Both the position numbers and the translations under genes were made by a program. From Cellulomonadaceae bacterium (lineage in GTDB: Bacteria; Actinomycetota; Actinomycetes; Actinomycetales; Cellulomonadaceae): a stretch of DNA of 15,514 nt. Positions within the stretch are counted from its first letter, which is position 1. Each line of letters opens with the position of its first letter. Location of the stretch: positions 1-15,514 of the forward strand of contig JAITCK010000043.1 in the NCBI GenBank assembly GCA_031283115.1. Reading direction: 5' to 3'. Below, piece after piece: positions 1-7,853 of the stretch. The notes under the pieces were generated by a model. It searched no databases and was not told the origin of the DNA. It saw nothing but the letters and a program-made list of their open reading frames with translations.

Positions 1-1115
1 GTACCGTCCTTCTTGATGATGCTGGCGTGGCCGCGTCGTCTTCCGCCCAGGTGGCTGCTGGGGGTGCTGGTGGTCGGGGGCGCGGCAAGGCGACCGCTAT
101 CTCTTTGGAGATTGCCGACTCTCCTGCCCGGGTTCTCCTGTCTTCTACTGGCCTGCTGGCAAGGGTTCCTGACGCTGAGCTAAGCGACTCGGTGGTTGAC
201 CAGTCACTTCTGGTGGTTGACCAGGGAAGCGATAGTGGCGATGCTGGGCCAACGGAGGCTGCTACTGCTCCTGTCAACCCTTTGCGTCAGGGGCGGCGGC
301 AGCCGCATGACGCCTTGACTAGTGCCGTGTCGACGACAACGCGGGCTGACGTTGGCCTGATTACTAGTGCTGGCCGTCTGTTGCGGCTGCCGGTGATGGA
401 GCTTCCGGCTATTCCGCCCACGGACGGGGCGCCGTCTTTGGCGGGCGGTATTCCTGCCGTGGAACTGGCTGACCTTGCTCCCGGTGAGTCTGCTGTTGCG
501 GTTGTCAGCCTGGCCGATGACGCGCCGACGGTGGCTTTGGGTACCCGTGAGGGTGTGGTCAAGCGGGTGGTGGCTGGCGATGTGCCCAACAACAAGGATG
601 AGTGGGAGGTGATCGCCCTCAAAGACGGCGATGCGGTGATTGGTGCTGCTCCCACCGGTGATGATGACGAACTCGTGTTTGTTGCTTCTGATTCGTCTCT
701 GCTGCATTTCGGTGCGGCGGCGGTGCGCCCGCAGGGCCGGGCTGCTGGCGGTATGGCTGGCATCAAATTGGCTGCCGGTGAGCGGGCTGTCTTCTTTGGT
801 GTGGCTCCGGCGGCTATCAGGCCGGAACTTGTGGTGGTGACGGTGGCTGGTTCGTCGTCGGCTTTGGATGGTTTGAGTGGCGGCACGGCCAAGGTGACTC
901 CTTACGAGTTGTATCCGGGTAAGGGCCGGGCGACGGGCGGGGTTCGGTCGCAGCGGTTCCTCAAGGGTGAGGACACTCTCACTGTGGCGTGGGTGGGTGA
1001 AGGTCCGGCCCGGGCCGTTGATACGGCGGGGCATCCGGTCGATTTACCCCCCAACGACATGCGCCGCGACGGTTCCGGCCAACCCCTCATTTCACCGGTT
1101 GCGGCTATCGGATAA
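1..1115 (+). CDS. parC: DNA topoisomerase (ATP-hydrolysing) subunit A, ParC-type, C-terminal part (5' truncated)
   Basis: This is the C-terminal DNA-wrapping beta-propeller of a type IIA topoisomerase A subunit, which with its B subunit relaxes or decatenates DNA. The frame is open to the left edge (codons from base 3), so the catalytic N-terminal half with the active-site Tyr lies outside the window. Typical blade motifs are visible: VLLSSTGLLAR, TSAGRLLRLPV, GTREGVVKRV, NKDEWEVIALKDGD, FVASDSSLLHF, RPQGRAAGGMAG and KGRATGGVRSQRFLKGEDTL. This set matches the actinobacterial ParC/GyrA-like family; I favour ParC over GyrA from the wording of the motifs, but the missing half would settle it. 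Two low-complexity insertions are unusual: a Ser/Ala/Gly/Arg stretch at about bases 30-90 and an acidic linker at about bases 170-340. It ends just before moxR; its TAA lies within the probable moxR -10 box. Confidence 0.88.
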   Translation, partial: TVLLDDAGVAASSSAQVAAGGAGGRGRGKATAISLEIADSPARVLLSSTGLLARVPDAELSDSVVDQSLLVVDQGSDSGDAGPTEAATAPVNPLRQGRRQPHDALTSAVSTTTRADVGLITSAGRLLRLPVMELPAIPPTDGAPSLAGGIPAVELADLAPGESAVAVVSLADDAPTVALGTREGVVKRVVAGDVPNNKDEWEVIALKDGDAVIGAAPTGDDDELVFVASDSSLLHFGAAAVRPQGRAAGGMAGIKLAAGERAVFFGVAPAAIRPELVVVTVAGSSSALDGLSGGTAKVTPYELYPGKGRATGGVRSQRFLKGEDTLTVAWVGEGPARAVDTAGHPVDLPPNDMRRDGSGQPLISPVAAIG

Positions 1116-1116
1116 T
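1111..1116 (+). promoter_or_regulatory. Probable -10 box of moxR (leaderless)
   Basis: GATAAT matches five of six bases of the TATAAT consensus and ends 6 nt before the GTG start at 1123, where no Shine-Dalgarno sequence is present. It overlaps the parC stop codon. This spacing would put the transcript 5' end at or next to the start codon, so a leaderless mRNA is inferred. No convincing -35 box is visible. Confidence 0.4.
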
Positions 1117-1122
1117 CCCCGT

Positions 1123-2100
1123 GTGGATGTGTCACCGCTGACTCAGCAGGAGCTAGATGGTTTAGTTGGCATTGCGGCGCGCCTGTGTAAAGCCATTTCT
1201 TCTGTGGTGGTGGCTCCCCCGGAACTGACCGAATTGACTGTGGCCACCCTGCTGGCTGGCGGCCACCTGCTTGTTGAGGATGTGCCGGGCGTGGGTAAAA
1301 CCACTTTGGCTAAGGCTTTGGCTCGCACTATTGATGCCCCGGTGGGCCGTATTCAGTTCACCCCTGACCTGCTGCCTTCTGATGTGACGGGCGTGAGTAT
1401 TTTCCGCCCTGCTACCGGCGAGTTTGAGTTCCGGCAGGGTCCTGTGTTCAACACGGTGGTTATCGGCGATGAGATCAACCGGGCCTCCCCTAAAACCCAG
1501 TCTGCTCTGCTGGAGTGTATGGAGGAGGGTCAGGTGACGGTGGATGGCACCACCTACCCGCTGCCTCAGCCTTTCCTTGTGGTGGCTACGCAAAACCCCG
1601 TGGATTTGGAGGGCACTTATCCGCTGCCGGAGGCTCAACGTGACCGTTTTATGGCCCGCCTGGAGATCGGTTATCCCACGCCGGACAATGAGTTGGCCAT
1701 GCTTGACCGGATGGAGGCTTCCAACCCGTTGGACGCCTTGACTCCGGTCTGTTCGGGCGCTGACGTGGAGCGGCTTGTTGCTATGGTGCCGCACATTTAC
1801 GCCGCTGACCCCATCAAGCGGTATGTGCTTGATCTTGTTCATGCCACCCGTCAGGATCCGGCTGTGCGTTTGGGGGCGTCTCCGCGTGCCGCCTTGCAAC
1901 TGTTGCGGGCTGCTAAGGCGGTGGCTGCTATGTCGGGCCGTGACCATGTGTTGCCTGATGATGTTCAGTCGGTGGTGACTCCAGTGTTGGCTCACCGGCT
2001 CATCTTGCATGCTCACGAGCGGGCTGCCGGGGTCACTGATGCGTGTATTGTCGCGGCGATTGTTGCTAAGACGCCTATTCCTTCGGCGAAGCTCGTGTGA
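1123..2100 (+). CDS. MoxR-family AAA+ ATPase
   Basis: This is a cytoplasmic AAA+ ATPase of the MoxR family, members of which act as chaperones for maturation of metal-binding or von Willebrand-domain proteins and are usually encoded with DUF58 and transglutaminase genes. With GTG 1123 it is 325 aa, a normal length. Walker A PGVGKTT is at residues 55-61, the Walker B region GDEINRAS starts at about 115 (D116, E117), sensor 1 is VVATQNP, and PEAQRDRF is the family arginine-finger segment. The C-terminal lid follows to the end (SPRAALQLLRAAKA). GTG 1123 was chosen because it begins just before the conserved N-terminus and lies 6 nt after a GATAAT box; upstream in-frame codons fall inside parC. 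The stop overlaps the next start (TGATG), so it is coupled to the DUF58 gene. The exact substrate is unknown. Confidence 0.93.
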   Translation: MDVSPLTQQELDGLVGIAARLCKAISSVVVAPPELTELTVATLLAGGHLLVEDVPGVGKTTLAKALARTIDAPVGRIQFTPDLLPSDVTGVSIFRPATGEFEFRQGPVFNTVVIGDEINRASPKTQSALLECMEEGQVTVDGTTYPLPQPFLVVATQNPVDLEGTYPLPEAQRDRFMARLEIGYPTPDNELAMLDRMEASNPLDALTPVCSGADVERLVAMVPHIYAADPIKRYVLDLVHATRQDPAVRLGASPRAALQLLRAAKAVAAMSGRDHVLPDDVQSVVTPVLAHRLILHAHERAAGVTDACIVAAIVAKTPIPSAKLV

Positions 2101-3224
2101 TGCGTCGCCTGCGGCAGTTGGCCCTGCGTCCCGTGTTTTTTCCCACGCCTGAACTGCGGGGGGCGGGTCTGTGCCTGCGTTTGACGGGGCGCGGCTGGGT
2201 TGTTGCGGTTGTTGGGGCTGTGCTGGGGGTGGGTGGCTGGCTTTTTGACGTGCCTGATGTCACGGCTTTGGGCGGGGCTGGCCTGGCTGCCGTCGTCACG
2301 GCTGCCGGTCTCACTTACGTGACTGTCCGACGGGATTCGCGTCCGGGCGTCATCACGGTGCGCCGTACTGTCCATCCTCACCCCATCGTCCGGGGGTCTG
2401 CGGCGGCGGTGACTCTTGACGTGTCGTCGGCGCGCCCACGGGTGGCTGCTGCTCTCGCGTTGGGCAGTCTGGCTGTCCTTGAACCGGCTGCTTACACGAT
2501 CACTCCGCCTGTTCGTGGCCGTATTGCCTTGGGGCCAGCCCAGGCCACCCGCATGGACTTGCTGGGGATGGTGCGGGTCACCTGCCTCATCGGTGATGCC
2601 ACGCCGGTGACCGTGTGGCCCTTGCATCGGCCTGTTCCTACAGCCCACTTGGCTGGCGTCTATGAGGCGCCCACGGAGGTGGCCTCCCCTTTGCGCCTGC
2701 GTGAGGGTGGCGTGGATGATGTGGTGTTGCGGGATTATGTGCCCGGTGATGACCCTCGTCGCGTCCACTGGCCTACTTTCGCCAGGCGGGGAAGTCTCAT
2801 GGTGCGTAGTGAGGATGACGGCTCCAGGGCTGCTGATCTTGCCCCGGTGACCGTCTTTGTTGACCCGGCACTCTTGGCCAGCAGCGGCGGCATCGGCGGG
2901 GCGAGTGCCCGCAGTGGTGGCAGTGCCCGCAATAGCGGCAGTAAGGCTCGCAACAGCATCGGGGGCAAGCAGGGTGGCACCGGTGCTGAAGAGCAGTGGG
3001 TCATGGATGATGCCGCCTCTCTGGCCTGTAGTTTCGCTCAGGCGGGCCATCCCACCCGTCTGACGGATAGCCTGGAACGGGGCACCCACACCCGGTCGGT
3101 CACGGAGTTGCTTGACACGGCGGCCATGCTGGGCCACAGCCACCTGCCTATGCTCACTGGCCCCAGGCATGACCCCATCACCATTACCGTTGACACCCCG
3201 CTCAACTTGGGGACGGCGGCATGA
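2100..3224 (+). CDS. DUF58 domain-containing membrane-anchored protein
   Basis: This is a member of the DUF58 family, found beside MoxR ATPases; biochemical function is not established. It is 374 aa from ATG 2100, which overlaps the moxR TGA, so translation is probably coupled (a GTG one codon upstream is the alternative). Two hydrophobic segments lie at about residues 29-45 and 50-67. The DUF58 signature follows: LRDYVPGDDPRRVHW at about residues 210-224, then ARRGSLMVRSEDDGSR. A Gly/Ser/Ala/Arg-rich low-complexity stretch at about residues 261-295 (SARSGGSARNSGSKARNS) interrupts the domain just after FVDPALL; it is a likely disordered insertion. The stop overlaps the ATG of the transglutaminase gene (ATGA), so the two are probably co-expressed and may form a complex with MoxR. 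That role is inferred from context. Confidence 0.9.
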   Translation: MRRLRQLALRPVFFPTPELRGAGLCLRLTGRGWVVAVVGAVLGVGGWLFDVPDVTALGGAGLAAVVTAAGLTYVTVRRDSRPGVITVRRTVHPHPIVRGSAAAVTLDVSSARPRVAAALALGSLAVLEPAAYTITPPVRGRIALGPAQATRMDLLGMVRVTCLIGDATPVTVWPLHRPVPTAHLAGVYEAPTEVASPLRLREGGVDDVVLRDYVPGDDPRRVHWPTFARRGSLMVRSEDDGSRAADLAPVTVFVDPALLASSGGIGGASARSGGSARNSGSKARNSIGGKQGGTGAEEQWVMDDAASLACSFAQAGHPTRLTDSLERGTHTRSVTELLDTAAMLGHSHLPMLTGPRHDPITITVDTPLNLGTAA

Positions 3225-5857
3225 TGAACCAGGTTGAGACTTTCCCTGCCTCCCCTGGGGATTATGTGCGTGATGCGGTGGGCACCCTGCTGTCTGCCGT
3301 GGCTGTGCTGGTGGCGGCCACGTCCCTTTTCCCGGTGATCGCCCATCCGTGGCTGATGGGTACGGCTTTGACGGTCATGCTGGTGGCTGTGGCCTGCGCT
3401 TTGACGCGGGCGTTGCTCCCCAAGGTTGCCCCTCGCCTGGGCCGGGGCTTGCTGGCTCTTGTGCCTACGGTGGGTGGCTGGCTTGCGGCTATCTACCTGT
3501 TGGTGGTGGTTTTTGGTGGGCCGCCGGGTGCTTGGCTGCCCACGGGGGCTGGTCTGCGCGCCTTGGGCGGGCACGCGCAGACGGCCTTGGCTGCTTTTTC
3601 GTTGCAGCGCATCCCTATTGAGCCGACTCATGCCGTGGTCATGGTGGTGGTGGCCGGGGCCATGCTGGCTCTCATCCTCACCGACCTGTGTGCGGTGGCC
3701 TTGCGTAAGCCCTTGCTGGCGGTTGTTCCGGTGGGTGCCCTGTGGGCGCCCTCCCTGGCTTTGACGGGCCGGGTCGCTCCCGGGGCTTTGGCTGGCACGG
3801 TTGCCTGCCTGGTTGCCCTGCTGGCCACCAGGCAGGGTCGCACGCTGCCTCGGCGCCTTGTACGACGGGCTGCCCGCCAGTTTGACACAGAAATCTTGCC
3901 TTCTGTTGGCGGCCTGTCGGTCTCCCGGGTGGGGGCGCTGCCTTCTGCTGGTTCGCCGTCTGTCGCATCGTCTTTTGCTGGTTCGTTTGCCGATTCGTCG
4001 TCGCTGCGGGTGTTGCCGCTGGCCCGACGGCGCCTGCCGGGTGCTGCCACCGCTACCACTGCGGTGACGGCCTTGGTGGTCACGGCTTTGGCTGTCGGTG
4101 CGGGCCTGCTGGTGCGGAGCAACCCCCATCCTGATCCTTGGTCTTTTGCTGAGGTGTACGAGTCTGTCAATGCGGGCGGCGGCGGCGGCATGTCGGTGGG
4201 GCATGAGGTGGAGTGGGGTGCCACTTTGGGTTCGCGCACCCGCACGCCAGTGTTCCGTTACACCACGCAGACGGGGAACCGGCTGGATGTCCTGCGTGTG
4301 ACCTCCTTTTCTACCTTCGATGTGAGGGCGAATTCGTGGTCGATGGGCCAGAGTTCTGGCCAGAGCACCGACAGCTACCAGACTTTAGACGACTGGTCTT
4401 ACCTCAACACGCCGGGTTACAGCACCATCTTCTTTCCGCAGGGCGTGGAATGGCGCAGCACCAACGGTGGACCTCAGCGGCCTGTCGTTCACGGTGGGCA
4501 TCTCAGTGAAGAGCTTTTGCCTCGCACAGAATCTGGGGAGGTTGACTGGAGCGTCCTTGATGACGACAACATTTGGGATTACATCGAGTGGGATCCGTGG
4601 GAGCCTGGCGTTATTGCGCCTAGACATGCTGTTGACCGGGTCACGTTGACCATTGACGCCTTGCAGGATGTCCGCGTGCCTATGCCCATTGAGCCTTTTT
4701 CTTTTGTTCCCCGCATTCTTCCGGGGGTTTTGTACAACGAGGCTCGCGGTGATGCTATGCGCCGGGATCGCACCGAACGTGGCGAAGAGATCCTTTTTGA
4801 CATGACGGCCCGCAACATGGATTCCGTCTTCCTCAACATGGTCACTTGGGAGCATATGCGGGAGCGTGTCCCCGCTGCCGGTTTGGTCTGGGATCCCGGC
4901 ACTCACACCAACACCGTGCCCACTTTGGCTGTTCCTCGTGGCGTTCATTTTCAAGATATTGTCGATTACACGGCCCGTATTGTCGATGATGCTGGGGCTG
5001 CCACTCCGTTTGAGACGGCTGTAGCTATTCAAAACTATTTGGCTGATCCCACCCGTTTCAGTTACCAGTACGATCCTCCGGCTGTTAGCACGGGCGACCC
5101 GGTCTGGGATTTTCTGCAATATCGGGCCGGGTATTGCGTGCACTTTGCCACCGCTATGACCCTCATGGCCCGCACCCAGGGTATCCCTGCCCGGATGGCT
5201 GTCGGCTTTTTACCTGGGGAGCCCACCGGCAATGACAACGAGTTTGTGGTGCGTCAGCGTGACGCCCACGCCTGGCCGGAACTGCATTTCCCTGGGTTTG
5301 GCTGGGTGCGTTTTGAACCGACCACTTCATCGGTCGCCTATGCGACGCCCGAGCACTCCCCTCAACTAGCGGAAGACTACGAGCCTGCCCAGCAGGAAAC
5401 CGTTGCGGCGGATGCCGATGAGGTGGAGGACGGCACCCCTGACCTGGCCGACACTGGCGCTGATGCCGCTACGGCAGACGGTGATGACGTCAGCCATGAT
5501 GACCGCAGCCTGTGGGCTTCCGTCGCTGACCTGCCCTGGTACGCCACCGCGCCTGCTGGCCTGCTGATTGCCGGGATTTTCGCCGTCATCCTTGCGGGCG
5601 CCTTGCTGGGGGTGGGGTTGCGCGTGTGGGCTAGGCGGCGGCGCGTTGACGATGACGCCGAACTCACGTGGCTGCGCGCCCTGCACGTTTTGGCCCGCCA
5701 CGGCATCGGCCTGCCGCCGTCGGCCACGCCCCTGCAAGCCCCCCGTATCGCGGAAGAGGCTTGGCAACTCAAGCATGGCCAGCCCATGCCTGACGACCAC
5801 CGCGACAGTCTGGCGACTGCTGCCGCCAGACTGGAAGCGGCCCGCTACCAGCCCTGA
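3221..5857 (+). CDS. Multi-pass membrane transglutaminase-like protein (TgpA type, DUF3488)
   Basis: 878 aa. The N-terminal half has about six membrane segments (near residues 20-41, 45-66, 76-98, 137-160, 164-182, 186-204) and one more near 283-301, as in DUF3488/TgpA proteins. A large non-cytoplasmic region carries a transglutaminase-like core: GYCVHFATAM with Cys639, RDAHAWPELHF with His683, and GWVRFEPT with Glu699 where many family members have Asp. A final membrane helix at about 775-800 is followed by a basic anchor (RVWARRRR) and a short cytoplasmic tail. Family members may act as cysteine proteases, amidases or crosslinkers; the reaction here is unknown. ATG 3221 overlaps the preceding stop (ATGA) and has a GGGGA 7 nt upstream. 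It is the last gene of the moxR cluster; an acidic Ala/Asp linker (about 715-765) joins the core to the last helix. Confidence 0.9.
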   Translation: MMNQVETFPASPGDYVRDAVGTLLSAVAVLVAATSLFPVIAHPWLMGTALTVMLVAVACALTRALLPKVAPRLGRGLLALVPTVGGWLAAIYLLVVVFGGPPGAWLPTGAGLRALGGHAQTALAAFSLQRIPIEPTHAVVMVVVAGAMLALILTDLCAVALRKPLLAVVPVGALWAPSLALTGRVAPGALAGTVACLVALLATRQGRTLPRRLVRRAARQFDTEILPSVGGLSVSRVGALPSAGSPSVASSFAGSFADSSSLRVLPLARRRLPGAATATTAVTALVVTALAVGAGLLVRSNPHPDPWSFAEVYESVNAGGGGGMSVGHEVEWGATLGSRTRTPVFRYTTQTGNRLDVLRVTSFSTFDVRANSWSMGQSSGQSTDSYQTLDDWSYLNTPGYSTIFFPQGVEWRSTNGGPQRPVVHGGHLSEELLPRTESGEVDWSVLDDDNIWDYIEWDPWEPGVIAPRHAVDRVTLTIDALQDVRVPMPIEPFSFVPRILPGVLYNEARGDAMRRDRTERGEEILFDMTARNMDSVFLNMVTWEHMRERVPAAGLVWDPGTHTNTVPTLAVPRGVHFQDIVDYTARIVDDAGAATPFETAVAIQNYLADPTRFSYQYDPPAVSTGDPVWDFLQYRAGYCVHFATAMTLMARTQGIPARMAVGFLPGEPTGNDNEFVVRQRDAHAWPELHFPGFGWVRFEPTTSSVAYATPEHSPQLAEDYEPAQQETVAADADEVEDGTPDLADTGADAATADGDDVSHDDRSLWASVADLPWYATAPAGLLIAGIFAVILAGALLGVGLRVWARRRRVDDDAELTWLRALHVLARHGIGLPPSATPLQAPRIAEEAWQLKHGQPMPDDHRDSLATAAARLEAARYQP

Positions 5858-5881
5858 CAGTGAATGTCGGCGACTGGCAGG

Positions 5882-5900
5882 GCCACTCTAAGAGAGTGGC
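5882..5900. terminator. Hairpin between convergent genes, possible bidirectional terminator
   Basis: GCCACTCT (5882-5889) pairs perfectly with AGAGTGGC (5893-5900) around a 3-nt AAG loop. It lies in the 66-bp gap between the transglutaminase stop (5857) and the erpA stop (5924), where either transcript would need to end. No U tract follows on either strand, which is common in actinobacterial hairpins but lowers confidence. Confidence 0.55.
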
Positions 5901-5923
5901 TGGCGGGGGGTGCCGGGAGAGGG

Positions 5924-6319
5924 TCAGGCGAAGGATCCGCCGCAGGCGCAGGTGGCGCCGGCGTTGGGGTTGTCGATGGTGAAGCCTTGCTTGTCGATGG
6001 TGTCGGCAAAGTCGACGGTGGCGCCGTCCAGGTAGGGCACAGACATTTTGTCGACAACGAGTTCTACGCCGTCGAAGTCGCGTAGGGCGTCGCCGTCGAG
6101 CAGGCGTTCGTCAAAGTAGAGTTGGTAGATGAGGCCGGAGCAGCCGCCCGGCTGTACGGCGACACGCAGGCGGAGGTCGTCGCGGCCTTCCATGTCCAGC
6201 AGGCTGCGCACCTTGTTGGCGGCGGCGTCGGTGAGGATGACGCCGTGGGTTGCCGTGTCGGTGGCCGTTGAGGTCACGGTGTCAGCGGTGGGGGCGTCGA
6301 GTGTTGCGGTGTCGGTCAT
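5924..6319 (-). CDS. erpA: Iron-sulfur cluster insertion protein, HesB/IscA (A-type) family
   Basis: This is an A-type carrier that accepts Fe-S clusters and delivers them to apo-enzymes in the cytoplasm. It is 131 aa. The three cluster-ligand cysteines are present: Cys60 in QPGGCSGL, and Cys124 and Cys126 in the C-terminal TCACGGSF. The core begins at about residue 26 (GVILTDAAANKVRSLL); the first 25 residues are a Thr/Ala/Asp-rich extension longer than usual, so an internal start is conceivable but none has better support. It lies 16 bp downstream of the M20 dipeptidase gene on the same strand. There is no Shine-Dalgarno sequence, but TACCCT stands 6 nt before the ATG, so it may also have its own leaderless promoter. 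The symbol follows actinobacterial usage. Confidence 0.93.
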   Translation of the reverse strand: MTDTATLDAPTADTVTSTATDTATHGVILTDAAANKVRSLLDMEGRDDLRLRVAVQPGGCSGLIYQLYFDERLLDGDALRDFDGVELVVDKMSVPYLDGATVDFADTIDKQGFTIDNPNAGATCACGGSFA

Positions 6320-6325
6320 GGTGCC

Positions 6326-6331
6326 AGGGTA
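6326..6331 (-). promoter_or_regulatory. Possible -10 box for a leaderless erpA transcript
   Basis: On the minus strand TACCCT (TANNNT type) ends 6 nt before the erpA ATG, immediately after the dipeptidase stop codon. No ribosome-binding sequence is visible at this start. A TTGACA occurs just upstream but only 7 nt away, too close to be a matching -35 box. Confidence 0.35.
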
Positions 6332-6335
6332 CGGA

Positions 6336-7790
6336 TCATGTCAACTCTGCTTGCTCCGTCTGGCCTGCCTTGCGTGTCCCAGCAACCTGAATGAGTAGCA
6401 GGGCTTCGGCCAGTACCGCGTTTTTGAGGTCGCCTAGGTCAACGGATTCGTTGGCGCCGTGGGCCCGCGAGTCTGGGTCTTCCACGCCGGTGACCAGGAT
6501 GGAGGCGGCTGGGAAGGCGTCGAGTAGGTCGGCGATGAAGGGGATGGATCCGCCGATACCAATGTCTACGGGGTCTTTGCCCCAGGCGGCGGCGAAGGCT
6601 GACCGGGCTGCCGCCATGCCGACAGAGTCGGAGTCGGCTGCCCAGCCGCGCCCGTTTTCTTTGGGCGTCCAGGTGACTTTCGCCCCGAAGGGTGCATGTT
6701 TGGCCAGGTGGGCGGCTACGGCTTGGCTAGCTGCAGCCGGGCTTTGCCCGGGGGCCAGCCGTACTTGCAGGGTGAGGCGGGTGTGGGGGGTGAGGATGCC
6801 TGCTACCTGTTCGGTGGGGGTGGCGTCGATGCCGAGTACAGCCAGGGAGGGTTTGGCCCACAGGCGCCCGGAAATAGACCCGGTTCCGGCCAGTTGGGTG
6901 TCGGGGAGTACGCCTGCTTCGGCACGGAATTTGGCTTGGTCGTAGTCGATGGCCGGTTCCGGGGAGGTGACTAGGCCGTCAATGGCGACGGTTCCGTCGG
7001 CGTCGTGCATGGTGGCGATGAGGCGGCAGGCGACCGTGTAGGCGTCGATGAGTGGCCCGCCGAAGAGTCCGGCGTGTACGGAGTGGTCGAGCACGTCAAT
7101 GTCGATGCTGCCTTCGACTACGCCGCGCAGGGAGGTGGTCAGTGCGGGGGTTCCGACGGCCCAGTTGGCGGAGTCGGCGACAACGATGACGTCTGCTTGC
7201 AGGTTGTCCCGGTATTTGTTGAGGAAGTTGCTGAAGGAGGGTGAGCCTACTTCTTCTTCTCCTTCGATGAACACGGTGAGGCCCACGTCGGGGAAGAGTC
7301 CGACGGCGGTGAGGGCGCGCAGGGCGCCCAGGTGGGCGATGATGCCGACTTTGTCGTCGGCGCTGCCGCGTCCGTACATGCGTCCGTTGATGACGGTGGG
7401 GGTGAAGGGGTCGGTGTCCCAGCCTTCGCCGGGGGGTTGCACGTCATAGTGGGCGTAGAGCATGACGGTGGGGGCGCCGGGTGGGGCGGGCTTGCAGGCG
7501 ACTACGGCGGGCGCGCCGGGGCTGCCGTCGGGGCGGGGGGCTCGCAGCAGTTTGATGTCGTCGATGCCTGCCTCACGGAAGAGGGTGGCGACGGCTTCGC
7601 TACAGGACACTACGAAGGCTTGCTGGTAGGCGTCCGCTGAGATACTGCGGATGCGCACTAGGGCTTCATGGTCTGTTTGGAGGGCCGGGAAGAGGGCGTC
7701 TACGTGCCCGCGCAGGCGGTCAACCAGGGCCGGGTCGATGGCTGGCGCGCTGGCGGAGGGTGTGGGGGTGTGTGCGGCTTGGTCGGTCAC
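6336..7790 (-). CDS. M20 family metallo-dipeptidase
   Basis: This is a cytoplasmic di-zinc peptidase of the M20 family (carnosinase/dipeptidase-like), expected to cleave dipeptides. It is 484 aa, normal for the family. Metal and catalytic residues are visible: His114 and Asp116 in LYAHYDVQPP, Asp145 in GRGSADDKVG, the Glu pair in EGEEEVGSP (about 178-180), Asp206 in VVADS, and His444 in SRAHGANES. The lid/dimerisation domain occupies roughly 220-370. The GTG start has no Shine-Dalgarno sequence but is preceded 6 nt upstream by TAGCGT. The Pro/Ala/Ser-rich first 17 residues are probably disordered. It lies 16 bp upstream of erpA and 63 bp downstream of the sortase gene on the same strand. Substrate specificity cannot be read from sequence. 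Confidence 0.93.
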   Translation of the reverse strand: MTDQAAHTPTPSASAPAIDPALVDRLRGHVDALFPALQTDHEALVRIRSISADAYQQAFVVSCSEAVATLFREAGIDDIKLLRAPRPDGSPGAPAVVACKPAPPGAPTVMLYAHYDVQPPGEGWDTDPFTPTVINGRMYGRGSADDKVGIIAHLGALRALTAVGLFPDVGLTVFIEGEEEVGSPSFSNFLNKYRDNLQADVIVVADSANWAVGTPALTTSLRGVVEGSIDIDVLDHSVHAGLFGGPLIDAYTVACRLIATMHDADGTVAIDGLVTSPEPAIDYDQAKFRAEAGVLPDTQLAGTGSISGRLWAKPSLAVLGIDATPTEQVAGILTPHTRLTLQVRLAPGQSPAAASQAVAAHLAKHAPFGAKVTWTPKENGRGWAADSDSVGMAAARSAFAAAWGKDPVDIGIGGSIPFIADLLDAFPAASILVTGVEDPDSRAHGANESVDLGDLKNAVLAEALLLIQVAGTRKAGQTEQAELT

Positions 7791-7796
7791 ACGGCC

Positions 7797-7802
7797 ACGC
7801 TA
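7797..7802 (-). promoter_or_regulatory. Possible -10 box for a leaderless dipeptidase transcript
   Basis: On the minus strand TAGCGT (TANNNT type) ends 6 nt before the GTG start of the dipeptidase gene. The 63-bp gap to the sortase gene leaves room for a promoter. No -35 box is evident. Confidence 0.35.
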
Positions 7803-7853
7803 TCCGCGTCTACCCTCCCCCGCACCCGCGACGCCGTCCGCGTGCAGGTGTTG

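Noticed and set aside
204..1034. Long minus-strand frame opposite parC
   Set aside because: It is a shadow of the GC-rich plus-strand gene; Arg/His/Ser-rich with no recognisable motif.
967..1122. Upstream TTG 967 as start of moxR
   Set aside because: It would lie 150 bp inside parC and adds sequence unlike MoxR; GTG 1123 fits the family length and a promoter-like box.
3038..4204. 388-codon minus-strand frame over the DUF58 and transglutaminase genes
   Set aside because: Composition is typical of an antisense shadow and the plus-strand genes are clear and coupled.
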